64,000 nucleotides of DNA from an uncultured Clostridium sp. (GTDB taxonomy: Bacteria; Bacillota; Clostridia; TANB77; CAG-508). Below the pieces are notes generated by a model. That model worked only from the letters and a program-made list of their open reading frames with translations, had not been told where the DNA came from and did not search any database. Shown in pieces: positions 37,435-46,431 of the stretch. The stretch covers positions 1 through 64,000 of the forward strand of contig CAMJCT010000002.1 in NCBI GenBank assembly GCA_946404215.1, written 5' to 3'. How positions within the stretch are numbered: position 1 is the first letter of the stretch; each line of letters begins with the position of its first letter. Position numbers and translations under genes: made by a program.

Positions 37435-38685
37435 ATGGAGAAAGTACAAGATGCGATTAAGCTATTAAAAGAATATAATCAAAATCATATTATAGATTTA
37501 TTAAACAAATTAGAAGGAAAAGAAAAAAAAGAATTAATAGAGCAAATAAGTAAGATAGACTTTCACCAAATAATGGAACTATATGAAAATACAAAAAAAC
37601 AAATAGAAATAAAAGAAAATAAAATAGAATCAATAAAATATTATGATAAACAAAAACTAGATAAATATCAAAAAGAAAAATGGGATGAAATAGGTAAAGA
37701 AATAATACAAAATGGTGAATATGCAGTAATTACAATGGCAGGAGGTCAAGGAACAAGACTTGGACATACAGGACCAAAAGGAACTTTTAAATTAGATGTA
37801 TATGGAAAAGGTAAATACCTATTTGAAATATTAGCAGAAAATTTAAAGCAAGCCAATGAAAAATATGGAGTAACAATTCCATGGTACATAATGACAAGTA
37901 AAGAGAACAATGGTCAAACTGTAGAATTTTTAGAAAAGCACAATTATTTTGGATATGATAAGAATAAAATAAAAGTATTTATGCAAAGTGAGATGCCACT
38001 TATAGACACCAAAGGAAAACTATTAATAGGTAAAGATTTAAAAATAAAAGAAGCATCAGATGGAAATGGTGGAACATACTCTTCGTTAAGAGCTAGTGGA
38101 TGTTTGGCTGAAATGAAAGAAAAAGGAATTAAATGGATTTTCATTGGAGGAGTAGATAATGTTCTACTAAAAATGGCAGACGTTACGCTTCTTGGAATGA
38201 CAAAAGATTTAGGATTTGAAATTGCGTCTAAATCAGTAGTAAAAGCAAATCCTCATGAAAAAGTTGGAGTTTTTTGTAAAATAAATGGAAAACCTAAAAT
38301 AATAGAGTATGCTGAGTTACCAGAAAAAATGGCAGAAGAGATAGATCAAAATGGAGAATTAAAATATGGTGAATCAAATATTATGTGCCATTTATATACA
38401 ATAGATGCAATAGAAAAAATAAGTAAAGAAACATTAATTTATCATACTGCATTTAAGAAAAATTCTTATATAGACGAAAACGGAAAAGAAGTAATACCAG
38501 AAAGTCCAAATTCATATAAATTTGAGTCATTTATATTTGATGGATTTGAATTATTTGATAATATGGGACTATTAAGAGTTAAAAGAGAGGAAGAATTTGC
38601 ACCAGTAAAAAACAAAGATGGTGCAGACAGTCCAAAAACAGCAAAAGAACTATATGAAAAATTTTGGAATGATAAAAATAGTTAA
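37435..38685 (+). CDS. UDPGP-family nucleotide-sugar pyrophosphorylase (UAP1-like)
   Basis: 416 aa. The UTP-binding loop MAGGQGTRLGHTGPKGTF (about residues 101-118) and later IFIGGVDNVLL and KVGVFCKINGKPKIIEY match the eukaryotic-type UDP-N-acetylhexosamine / UDP-glucose pyrophosphorylase family, not bacterial GalU or GlmU. The next gene is a left-handed beta-helix protein 16 bases downstream, so the pair may do what bifunctional GlmU does. GAAGGAATGA precedes the ATG. Confidence 0.85.
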   Translation: MEKVQDAIKLLKEYNQNHIIDLLNKLEGKEKKELIEQISKIDFHQIMELYENTKKQIEIKENKIESIKYYDKQKLDKYQKEKWDEIGKEIIQNGEYAVITMAGGQGTRLGHTGPKGTFKLDVYGKGKYLFEILAENLKQANEKYGVTIPWYIMTSKENNGQTVEFLEKHNYFGYDKNKIKVFMQSEMPLIDTKGKLLIGKDLKIKEASDGNGGTYSSLRASGCLAEMKEKGIKWIFIGGVDNVLLKMADVTLLGMTKDLGFEIASKSVVKANPHEKVGVFCKINGKPKIIEYAELPEKMAEEIDQNGELKYGESNIMCHLYTIDAIEKISKETLIYHTAFKKNSYIDENGKEVIPESPNSYKFESFIFDGFELFDNMGLLRVKREEEFAPVKNKDGADSPKTAKELYEKFWNDKNS

Positions 38686-38701
38686 TATAAGGAGAATCAA
38701 A

Positions 38702-39367
38702 ATGGAAGAATGTAAAATTTGTAATCTATATAATCTAGAAGAGACAATTGCAAAAGAATTATTAAAAAAATATATATACCCATGGGAAGTTTTACCAAAT
38801 ATAAGTGACTACATTATAGAATTAGGTAATAAACTAGATAAAGAAAAATATGAAAAAAAAGGTGAAAATATTTGGATAGCTAAAACAGCAAAGGTTGCTC
38901 CAACAGCATATATTTCAGGTCCTGCAATTATTGGAGAAAATGCAGAAATTAGGCATTGTGCATTTATAAGAGGAAAGGCAATAGTAGGTGAAGGAGCAGT
39001 AGTAGGGAATTCTACAGAATTAAAAAATGTTATTTTGTTTAATAAAGTTCAAGTGCCACACTATAACTATGTAGGAGATTCTATATTAGGATATAAGTCA
39101 CATATGGGAGCTGGTTCAATAACTTCTAATGTTAAATCTGATAAAAAATTAGTTGTTGTAAAAAACGGAAAAGAACAAATAGAAACTGGATTAAAAAAAT
39201 TTGGTGCAATGATTGGTGATGAAGTAGAAGTTGGCTGTGGTAGTATTCTAAATCCTGGAAGTGTAATTGGAAAGAATTCAAATATATACCCACTTTCATC
39301 TGTAAGAGGGGTAATACCAGAAAAGAGTATATACAAAAATAAAAATGAAATAGTAGAAAAAAATTAA
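38702..39367 (+). CDS. Left-handed beta-helix acyltransferase-like protein (GlmU C-terminal-like)
   Basis: 221 aa from the ATG at 38702 with AAGGAGA upstream. A short N-terminal helical region precedes hexapeptide repeats (VAPTAYISGPAIIGENAEIR, then KAIVGEGAVVGN) and the conserved YVGDSILGYKSHMGAGSITS, found in the GlmU acetyltransferase domain. Co-transcribed with the UAP1-like gene. It could acetylate GlcN-1-P or an analogous amino sugar; no pyrophosphorylase domain is present in this chain. Confidence 0.8.
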   Translation: MEECKICNLYNLEETIAKELLKKYIYPWEVLPNISDYIIELGNKLDKEKYEKKGENIWIAKTAKVAPTAYISGPAIIGENAEIRHCAFIRGKAIVGEGAVVGNSTELKNVILFNKVQVPHYNYVGDSILGYKSHMGAGSITSNVKSDKKLVVVKNGKEQIETGLKKFGAMIGDEVEVGCGSILNPGSVIGKNSNIYPLSSVRGVIPEKSIYKNKNEIVEKN

Positions 39368-39420
39368 AAAACTGAAATATTGAGCATTATTTAAATAAAG
39401 TTCAATATTTCAGTTTTTTT
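39366..39420. terminator. Bidirectional terminator
   Basis: A perfect 18-bp stem (39366-39383 with 39402-39419) has A-rich and T-rich flanks. It ends the beta-helix gene and the convergent holin-family gene. Confidence 0.85.
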
Positions 39421-39793
39421 ACATCTCCTGATTTCCAGGAATAAAGTAATCAACCACACCATAGATTAAAGCACCTATAATAGCTGCCATCCAAGATATA
39501 GAGTAACCTGCTACAAAAAATTGTGTAACATATAAAACAATAGCAGCTAATGCAAAACCTATAAAGCCTTTACCAAAAGGACTAGCATGTAGACCAGTAA
39601 ATTTAGTAACCAAATAATCTATAATAGTAAGAACGATAGCAGCAATTATTAAAGTCCAGATGCTATTAATTGTAAATCCAGGTGTAAAAAATGCTGTAAT
39701 TGCTAAAACTACTGATGCGGCAATTAATCTACCAATAATTTGCCAAACAGTAGATGTACCGTTTTTTGTTTGACTTCCTTGAGCTTCTGACAT
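39419..39793 (-). CDS. Phage holin family (YvlD-like) membrane protein
   Basis: 124 aa from the ATG at 39793 with AAGGAGG upstream. Four membrane segments between residues about 20 and 118, with the family motif FTPGFTINSIWTLIIAAIVLT and DYLVTK. Chromosomal members are not phage genes; some respond to envelope stress. No prophage genes are nearby. Confidence 0.75.
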   Translation of the reverse strand: MSEAQGSQTKNGTSTVWQIIGRLIAASVVLAITAFFTPGFTINSIWTLIIAAIVLTIIDYLVTKFTGLHASPFGKGFIGFALAAIVLYVTQFFVAGYSISWMAAIIGALIYGVVDYFIPGNQEM

Positions 39794-39954
39794 AATAACC
39801 TCCTTAAAAGTAAATTTGATTTGAAAATTTATGATGTAAATTTCAAAGGTTCTAAAATTATTATTGTCAAAAAAAAATAAATTATTCAAAAAATATAGTA
39901 TAAAATAGTTAAAATTTGAAAAAAATAAATTAAAAAGAAAATTGATTTTGAGAT

Positions 39955-40037
39955 GATTTGGGGTGATTTGGGGGACACCTTAAAAAAGCATCTTCTCAAG
40001 GTGCTTTTTTAAGGTGTCCCCCAAATCACCCCAAATC
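39955..40037. repeat. Perfect inverted repeat, 36-bp arms
   Basis: 39955-39990 is the exact reverse complement of 40002-40037; the loop is 11 bases. The arms contain GATTTGGGGTGATTTGGG and a GGGGGACACCTT core like the repeats at 29846 and 30313. It ends six bases before the ribosome binding site of the DUF421 gene. Confidence 0.88.
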
Positions 40038-40053
40038 AAAAGAAGGTGTGCTA

Positions 40054-40728
40054 GTGTTAATAACTTTTTTTAGGTCAATAATTTTATATGTTCTAGTTTT
40101 AGTAGTTATGAGATTTATGGGAAAAAGAGAAATAGGGCAATTACAGCCATTTGAACTAGCAATATCAATTATGATTGCAGACCTTGCAACGATTCCAATG
40201 GCAGACATAGGAATTCCAATTAGCAATGGAATAATACCAATATTGGGATTGCTATTAATGCATTTATTAATTTCAGTTTTAAATATGAAAAGTATGAAAG
40301 CTAGAGAAATAATATGTGGAAGACCAACAATATTAATTTATAGGGGAAAAATAGATGAAAAAGCACTAAAAAAAGAAAGATTTACAATAAATGAATTAGA
40401 GGAAAGATTAAGAGGTAACAATGTAAATAACCTAGGAGATGTAGAATATGCAATACTAGAAACAAGTGGCCAAGTTACAGTTATTTTAAAACCAGAAAAA
40501 AGAAATACAATTCCAGAAGATTTTGGAATTGTGCCAGAATATGAAGGAATACCATATGACTTAGTGGTAGATGGAAAAATAATGAATGACAATTTAAAAA
40601 TAATAGGTAAGAACTATAACTGGCTGAAAAACCAAATTGAAAAATTTGGTATGAGGCCAGAAGATGCATTAGTAGTAACTTTAGATGGAAAAGGACAAAT
40701 TTTTTGCCAGAGAAAAGAGAAGAGATAA
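40054..40728 (+). CDS. DUF421-family membrane protein (YetF-like)
   Basis: 224 aa from the GTG at 40054, five bases after AAGGTG; an earlier GTG lies in that site. Three N-terminal membrane segments with VVMRFMGKREIGQLQPFELA, the family hallmark, followed by a cytoplasmic C-terminal domain with RPTILIYRGKI. Coupled to a DUF4363 gene 21 bases downstream, a pairing common in Firmicutes spore-formers. Function not established. Confidence 0.88.
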   Translation: MLITFFRSIILYVLVLVVMRFMGKREIGQLQPFELAISIMIADLATIPMADIGIPISNGIIPILGLLLMHLLISVLNMKSMKAREIICGRPTILIYRGKIDEKALKKERFTINELEERLRGNNVNNLGDVEYAILETSGQVTVILKPEKRNTIPEDFGIVPEYEGIPYDLVVDGKIMNDNLKIIGKNYNWLKNQIEKFGMRPEDALVVTLDGKGQIFCQRKEKR

Positions 40729-40749
40729 AGTTATATATGGAGGGGAATT

Positions 40750-41142
40750 TTGAAAGAATCTGTAATATGTATATCAATTGTAATTTGCATCATTTTTGGA
40801 AATTATAAAATTCAAAATTATATAGAGCAAAGCATTAATACTATATTTGAGGAGTTAAAAGAATTAAAAGAAGAAATGCTTAAAGAGAATAAGGATATAG
40901 ATGATGAAAAAGTTAAAGAACAAGCAGAACAAGTATGGAAAAAATGGGAAAATAGGCATGATAAATTAGCATATTTTATAGAACATAATGAATTAGAAAA
41001 AGTAGAAACAAGCCTAATAGAACTTCAAAGTTATATAGACACTAAAGAGTATAATGACTCTATTAGCCAATTAGATAAAGCAGTTTTTCTATTAAATCAT
41101 ATACAAGATAAATATGCATTAAATTTAGAAAACATTTTTTAA
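40750..41142 (+). CDS. DUF4363-family protein
   Basis: 130 aa from a TTG start with GGAGGGG upstream. One N-terminal membrane segment is followed by an all-helical, charged domain (DKLAYFIEHNELEKVETSL). Operon partner of DUF421; the two probably form a membrane complex. Confidence 0.82.
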   Translation: MKESVICISIVICIIFGNYKIQNYIEQSINTIFEELKELKEEMLKENKDIDDEKVKEQAEQVWKKWENRHDKLAYFIEHNELEKVETSLIELQSYIDTKEYNDSISQLDKAVFLLNHIQDKYALNLENIF

Positions 41143-41181
41143 TTGCATATTTATTTGGGTTTATATCTTGCAAACAAATTG

Positions 41182-41243
41182 AAAATCCGCACAATTGATT
41201 AGTTTTATATATTTTATAAATTATCAATTATGCGGATTTTAAA
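41182..41243. terminator. Bidirectional terminator
   Basis: AAAATCCGCA pairs with TGCGGATTTT, extended by ATTGAT/ATCAAT inside. It serves the DUF4363 gene and the convergent LonB-like gene. Confidence 0.78.
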
Positions 41244-41259
41244 CAAATTAAATATTTTT

Positions 41260-43647
41260 TTATTTTTCATTTATTTTTGCATACTTTTTAAGCTTCTCAT
41301 AAACCAAATAATTAATAGTACCTGCTGGAAATTTACCATTTTTATCTTTTCTTCCAGCTGGAACACCAGTTAGAACTTCAATTCCTTCTTCTATAGTAGA
41401 TATAGCATAAATATGGAACTTTTTATTTTTTACAGCATCAATTATTTCATCAGAAAGTTGTAAATTATCCACATTTTGAACAGGAATCATTACACCATGA
41501 GAACCGTCTAATCCCCTCATTTTACATATCTGAAAAAATCCTTCAATTTTCTCGTTAACTCCACCAATTGGTTGGATTTGACCCTTTTGATTTACAGAAC
41601 CAGTAACAGCAATTGATTGATTTATTGGTATACCAGATAAGCTAGAAAGCAGACCGTAAAGTTCTGTACTAGAAGCACTATCACCATCTACACCATTATA
41701 CAATTGTTCAAAACATATACTAGCAGTTAAACATAAAGGAATATCCTGAGCGAACATCTCACCCAGATAGCCACTAAGAATCAAAACACCTTTTGAATGA
41801 GAAGGACCAGATATTTCTACCTCTCTTTCAATATTTACAATACCAGATTTTCCTGTATAAGTATTAACTGTAATCTTAGCAGGTTTACCAAATGCATAAT
41901 CTCCTATAGTCATAACAGTTAAACCATTTAATTGTCCAACTTCGTAGCCAGAAGTTGTAATTAAAAGTGTATTTTGTTTTATCATTTCGGTATATTTAGA
42001 ATCGTATTTTTTCACTCTATCAATTCTTTCAAGTAAAGCTTTATCTATATATTTAGCTGAGACTACTTTAGAACGAGCAAGTTTAGCCCAAGTTGCAGCT
42101 TCACCAACCACCTGCATTAGCGCATCAAAACGAGTAGAAACTTTATTATGGCTTCCAGCTAATCTAGAAGCATATTCAATTAATCTTCCCATAGCTTCTT
42201 TATCTAAATGTGGCAACTTTTCAGATTCACAAAAGGAATGTATAATTCTAGCTAGTTTGTTTGCATTATCTTGATTAAGTACAGCATCATCTTCGAATTC
42301 TACTTTTATTTTAAATAATTTTCTAAAATCTGAATCCATTGCTAAAAGAGTTTGATATATGTTGCTGCTTCCAATTAAAATTACCTTCAAATTTAATGGT
42401 ATTGGTTCTGGCTTTAGAGATACTAAAACCATAGAAGAGCGTTGGTCAGAAGTATTTTCAATGCTTAATTCTTTAACTCTTAAAGCCTTTTTAAGAGCTT
42501 CATAACACATAGGGTTAGATAATAAATCTTTAGCTTGAAATATAATGTAACCACCATTTGCTTGTTGCAAAAGGCCTGATTTTAACATGGTATGGTCAGT
42601 TTTTAGCGAACCATAATAATTTTCGTATTCAAGAGACCCAAAAATGTTATGGAAGGAGTAGTTTGAATCCATAATAACAGGAGCACCTTCACGATTAGAA
42701 TTATCTACAAACAAATTAACTCTATAATTTAAACAAGGGTCAGGTTTTCTACTATTAGGACCTGCTGGAGGTTGTTGTTGATTTTGAACATTTTCATCCT
42801 CCAAAAAAGTAGGTATGTTTTTTAAAACATCTTCTTTAACATTATTTAAAAATTTATTTATTTTTTTATTACGCTTATATTTCGATTTTAAAAAGTTAAT
42901 ATGAACATTAACAGTAAGAAGTGCCACATTTGATTGCCATTCTGAAATACGCTTATCAGATTCACGTTCAATTTCCTTTATTTGGCCAATAACGTTCATT
43001 ATCTGCTCTTGAACTATAGTAGATTTTTCTTCATATTCTTGTTTGATTTTATCATCTAATTTTTCAAATTCTTCTTCTTCAACAACCCTACCATTAACTA
43101 TGGGCATCATGTAAATACCGTTTTGTGCTGTTTTTACTTGAAAATTATATTTAGAAGCTTCTTCATTTAAACTATCAAGTAAAGCAGAACGCTTAGCTTC
43201 AAATTCTTGTTTTATTAGAGCTTTTTCTTTTTCAAAATCATCATTATTAAATGTCTTTTTTATGTCTTTTCGTATTTCTTTTATAAAGCCATCCATAGAA
43301 TTTTTAAATTCTTTACCTTGACCTGCTGGCAATTCAACAGCAATAGGTTCATTTGGATTATCAAAATTATATATATAACACCAATCTGAAGGAACTTTTT
43401 TCTTAGGTGCAATTTGTTGCAAATAACTCTTAGTATAAGAAGTTTTTCCAACGCCACCAGGTCCTTCCAAATATAAGTTGTAACCTTTTACATCTACTTG
43501 CAAACCAAATTCTAAAGCTTTTATGCCACGTTCTTGACCAATTCCAGTTTTAATAGGCTCTAAACTTTCAGTAGTTTCAAAGTTTAAAAGGTTTGTATTA
43601 AAATTTAACTTTAAATCTTTGTAGCTCAATTCGTTTTTATTTTTCAT
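41260..43647 (-). CDS. LonB-like ATP-dependent protease (AAA plus Lon catalytic domain)
   Basis: 795 aa from the ATG at 43647 behind AAAGGAATGA. Walker A GPGGVGKTSYTKSY at about residues 56-69. The ATPase domain has a long coiled-coil insertion (about 135-260). The C-terminal Lon protease domain has the Ser-Lys dyad: Ser in GVDGDSASSTEL and Lys in GGVNEKIEGF. The architecture fits the Lon-related PF13654-type AAA proteases (bacterial LonC/YcbZ-like) more than classical LonA. Protein quality control is the likely role. Confidence 0.87.
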   Translation of the reverse strand: MKNKNELSYKDLKLNFNTNLLNFETTESLEPIKTGIGQERGIKALEFGLQVDVKGYNLYLEGPGGVGKTSYTKSYLQQIAPKKKVPSDWCYIYNFDNPNEPIAVELPAGQGKEFKNSMDGFIKEIRKDIKKTFNNDDFEKEKALIKQEFEAKRSALLDSLNEEASKYNFQVKTAQNGIYMMPIVNGRVVEEEEFEKLDDKIKQEYEEKSTIVQEQIMNVIGQIKEIERESDKRISEWQSNVALLTVNVHINFLKSKYKRNKKINKFLNNVKEDVLKNIPTFLEDENVQNQQQPPAGPNSRKPDPCLNYRVNLFVDNSNREGAPVIMDSNYSFHNIFGSLEYENYYGSLKTDHTMLKSGLLQQANGGYIIFQAKDLLSNPMCYEALKKALRVKELSIENTSDQRSSMVLVSLKPEPIPLNLKVILIGSSNIYQTLLAMDSDFRKLFKIKVEFEDDAVLNQDNANKLARIIHSFCESEKLPHLDKEAMGRLIEYASRLAGSHNKVSTRFDALMQVVGEAATWAKLARSKVVSAKYIDKALLERIDRVKKYDSKYTEMIKQNTLLITTSGYEVGQLNGLTVMTIGDYAFGKPAKITVNTYTGKSGIVNIEREVEISGPSHSKGVLILSGYLGEMFAQDIPLCLTASICFEQLYNGVDGDSASSTELYGLLSSLSGIPINQSIAVTGSVNQKGQIQPIGGVNEKIEGFFQICKMRGLDGSHGVMIPVQNVDNLQLSDEIIDAVKNKKFHIYAISTIEEGIEVLTGVPAGRKDKNGKFPAGTINYLVYEKLKKYAKINEK

Positions 43648-43787
43648 TCGTATTTCATTCCTTTCATTTTTAAAAGTTTTTCTTAGTGTAACCAATTTAA
43701 TTCTATTTTATATTAGTTAGACAAAAAAGTAAATAAAAATACAAAATATTTATATAGTAATCACGTTAAGGAGGACAAAAAATGTTT

Positions 43788-43804
43788 TAAGGCTGACTAG
43801 TAAC
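43788..43804. repeat. Single arm of the small inverted-repeat family
   Basis: TAAGGCTGACTAGTAAC resembles the right arm of copy 2 (34447-34463), differing at one position. It lies in front of the TetR-like gene; no partner arm was found. Confidence 0.5.
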
Positions 43805-43909
43805 ACAATAACTGAACCATTGGTTCAAATAAACCAAAAGCTATTGCAAAAATAAGTAATTAAGGATATAATACAAATGGTCATTTTCCAAATTGAAAGG
43901 ATGCAAAAT

Positions 43910-44480
43910 ATGAATAAAACAAAAAGAAAAATATTTGAAACTTCAATGAGATTATTTGCAAAAAAAGGATATGATGCAACAAGCGTAGAAGACATAACAG
44001 AAACAGTTGGAGTTGCAAAAGGTACACTGTACTACCATTTTTCAAGCAAAGAAGAAATTTTTAATTTTTTAGTTGAAGAAGGAATAAAATTAATACAAAA
44101 CAGCATTGATATAAAAACATCAAAATATACAAATTACATAGACAAAATAAAAGCGATTGTATTAATTCAAGTAAAAATAGTAGAAAAATACGAAGATCTA
44201 ATAACAATTCTATTGAGTCAATTTTGGGGAAATGAAGCAAGAAATCAAAAATGTAAGCAATATATATATGAATATATTAATAAAATAGAAAAAATAGTTA
44301 AAGAAGGAATGGAACTTGGTGAAATAAAAAAACGGAGATCCGCAAGTTGTTGCTTCTGAAATATATGGTCTAATTTGTTCTGCTTTAATATACAAAATAA
44401 GAGAAAAAGAAAAATTTAATATAATGAAAGTATATAAGGAGTTCGAAAACACCGTTGTAGAAGGGCTAAGAATAAAATAA
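43910..44480 (+). CDS. TetR-family transcriptional regulator, frameshifted at CGG
   Basis: The ATG at 43910 is nine bases after GAAAGG. The N-terminal HTH is complete (AKKGYDATSVEDITETVGVA then KGTLYYHFSSKEEI). The zero frame meets CGG at codon 142 and stops at 44359. Skipping C44333 gives EIKK-G-DPQVVASEIYG and an open frame to the stop at 44480, for a normal TetR length of 189 aa. Losing one A from the preceding run of seven also repairs the frame (EIKN-G-D). The divergent 20-kb neighbourhood gives no ligand clue; the acyl-CoA synthetase directly downstream suggests FadR-like control of fatty-acid metabolism. Confidence 0.8.
44333..44335 (+). other. In-frame CGG at a +1 frameshift (site 6)
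   Basis: AAA AAA CGG A: skipping the C restores the TetR frame with Gly. The preceding seven-A run makes homopolymer slippage a competing explanation here, unlike at the other sites. Confidence 0.65.
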
Positions 44481-44534
44481 ATTATTAGCTATATATAATT
44501 AGTTCAGTACCTTAAGGAGGAGACAAAGAAAAAA

Positions 44535-46253
44535 ATGAGAAAGCCAATATATAATGTAATGAAATTTGATAACCTAAAAGAAATGCTTCAAAAATCAGGA
44601 AATGAGTATGGAAGCAGACCAGCTTATATTTTTAAGACAGAAAATCCAGGAGAGTTTAAAAAAATAACACATAAAGAATTTAGAAAAGATATAGACTGTC
44701 TTGGAACTGCTTTAATAAATATGGGGTTAAAAAATAAAAGAATTGCTGTAATATCAGAAAACAGATATGAATGGGGAGTGGCATATCTTTCTACAGTAAC
44801 AGGAACAGGAGTAATAGTACCTTTAGATAAGGCATTACCTGACAATGAAATAGAAAGCCTAATTATACGTTCAGAAGTAGAAGCCATTTTTTATTCAGAG
44901 AAATACAATGAAATTATGAACAAAATAAAACAGCAGAACAACACAAAATTAAAATATTTTATTTCAATGGATTTAAATAAAAAAGAAAATGGAATATATT
45001 CTCAAAAAGAATTAATAAATGAAGGAAAAAAATTAATAGAAAAAGGGAACACAGACTTTATAAATGCTAAAATCAATAATGAAGAAATGGGAATAATGTT
45101 ATTTACTTCTGGAACAACCGCAACATCAAAAGCAGTTATGTTGTCACACAAAAATATATGTAGCAATTTAATTGATATTGCTTCAACAATTAAAGTAGAT
45201 GAAAACGATAGATTTTTATCATTTCTACCACTACATCATACTTTTGAATGCACTGTAGGATTTTTATATCCAATTTCAAAAGGTTCCTCAATAGCTTTTT
45301 GTGATGGAATAAGGCATATTGCAGAAAATATAAAAGAATATCAAATAACCGCTATGATTTCAGTACCTATTCTTTTTGAAAATATGTACAAAAAAGTAAT
45401 AAAAGGAATAGAAAAAAAAGGAAAACTAGAGAGTGTAAAAAAAGGAATAAAAATAAGCCAATTTCTATTAAAATTTGGAATAGATATAAGAAGAATAGTT
45501 TTTAAAGAAATTCATCAAAATCTAGGAGGAAAAGCAAGAATTTTTGTGGCAGGAGGTGCCGCATTAGATGAAGAAACAGAAAAAGGATTTAATGAATTAG
45601 GGCTTAAAATGTACCAGGGTTATGGACTAACGGAAACATCCCCAGTTATAGCCGCAGAAGATGACAAATATCAAAGAGTAGGGTCAATAGGAAAAGCATT
45701 TCCAAGTATAGATGTGAAAATAGTAGACAAAAATGAAGAAGGAATAGGGGAACTGGTAGTTAAAGGACCTACAGTAATGCTTGGATATTATAAAAATATG
45801 GAAGCAACCAAAGAGACAATAGATAAAGATGGATGGTTACATACAGGAGACCTAGCTAGAATAGACGAGGATGGATTTATATTTATTTGTGGAAGAAAAA
45901 AATTTGTAATAGTTTTAAAAAATGGAAAAAATATTTATCCAGAAGAATTAGAGACATTAATAAATAAAATTGAAGGCGTAAAAGAAAGCTTTGCTTACGG
46001 AAAGCCAGAAGATGACGGAGATTACAAAATATGTGCAGAAATAGTATATGATAAAGAAATATGTAATAAAGTTTATGGTACAGAAAATGAAGAAGAGCTT
46101 AAAGAGTTAATATGGAGAGATGTTAAGAAAGTAAATAAAACAATGCCCGCATATAAATATGTAAGAGAAATAAGCTTAACACAACATGAATTAATAAAAA
46201 CTACAACACAAAAAATAAAAAGATACGAAGAAATAAAAAAGGTGTTAAATTAA
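44535..46253 (+). CDS. AMP-binding long-chain acyl-CoA synthetase-like enzyme
   Basis: 572 aa. Adenylate-forming motifs: LFTSGTTATSKAVMLSHKN (P-loop, about residues 191-209), YGLTETSPVIAAE and HTGDLARIDEDGFIFICGR. It activates a fatty or other carboxylic acid to its CoA thioester. AAGGAGG lies upstream of the ATG. Directly behind the TetR-like gene (54 bases), so probably its target or co-transcribed. Confidence 0.88.
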   Translation: MRKPIYNVMKFDNLKEMLQKSGNEYGSRPAYIFKTENPGEFKKITHKEFRKDIDCLGTALINMGLKNKRIAVISENRYEWGVAYLSTVTGTGVIVPLDKALPDNEIESLIIRSEVEAIFYSEKYNEIMNKIKQQNNTKLKYFISMDLNKKENGIYSQKELINEGKKLIEKGNTDFINAKINNEEMGIMLFTSGTTATSKAVMLSHKNICSNLIDIASTIKVDENDRFLSFLPLHHTFECTVGFLYPISKGSSIAFCDGIRHIAENIKEYQITAMISVPILFENMYKKVIKGIEKKGKLESVKKGIKISQFLLKFGIDIRRIVFKEIHQNLGGKARIFVAGGAALDEETEKGFNELGLKMYQGYGLTETSPVIAAEDDKYQRVGSIGKAFPSIDVKIVDKNEEGIGELVVKGPTVMLGYYKNMEATKETIDKDGWLHTGDLARIDEDGFIFICGRKKFVIVLKNGKNIYPEELETLINKIEGVKESFAYGKPEDDGDYKICAEIVYDKEICNKVYGTENEEELKELIWRDVKKVNKTMPAYKYVREISLTQHELIKTTTQKIKRYEEIKKVLN

Positions 46254-46333
46254 TTAAATAATATAGATATGTCGAATAAAAAAATAAATTGTAATATTTT
46301 TGTAATATTTCTGTAACTAAAATTTAAAATAAA

Positions 46334-46364
46334 AAAAGCCAAATTCACTTGAGGTTTGGCTTTT
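46334..46364 (+). terminator. Intrinsic terminator of the acyl-CoA synthetase gene
   Basis: AAAAGCCAAA pairs with TTTGGCTTTT around an 11-base loop. Confidence 0.8.
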
Positions 46365-46431
46365 GGTAATGTATAATTAGTATTGAAAAGATAAAAAGCA
46401 AACATGCGTAAGATAAAGGAGGTACATTGCA

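Noticed and set aside
39419..39793. Prophage remnant suggested by a holin-family protein
   Set aside because: The family is commonly chromosomal, no other phage genes are nearby, and the gene has an ordinary terminator and composition.
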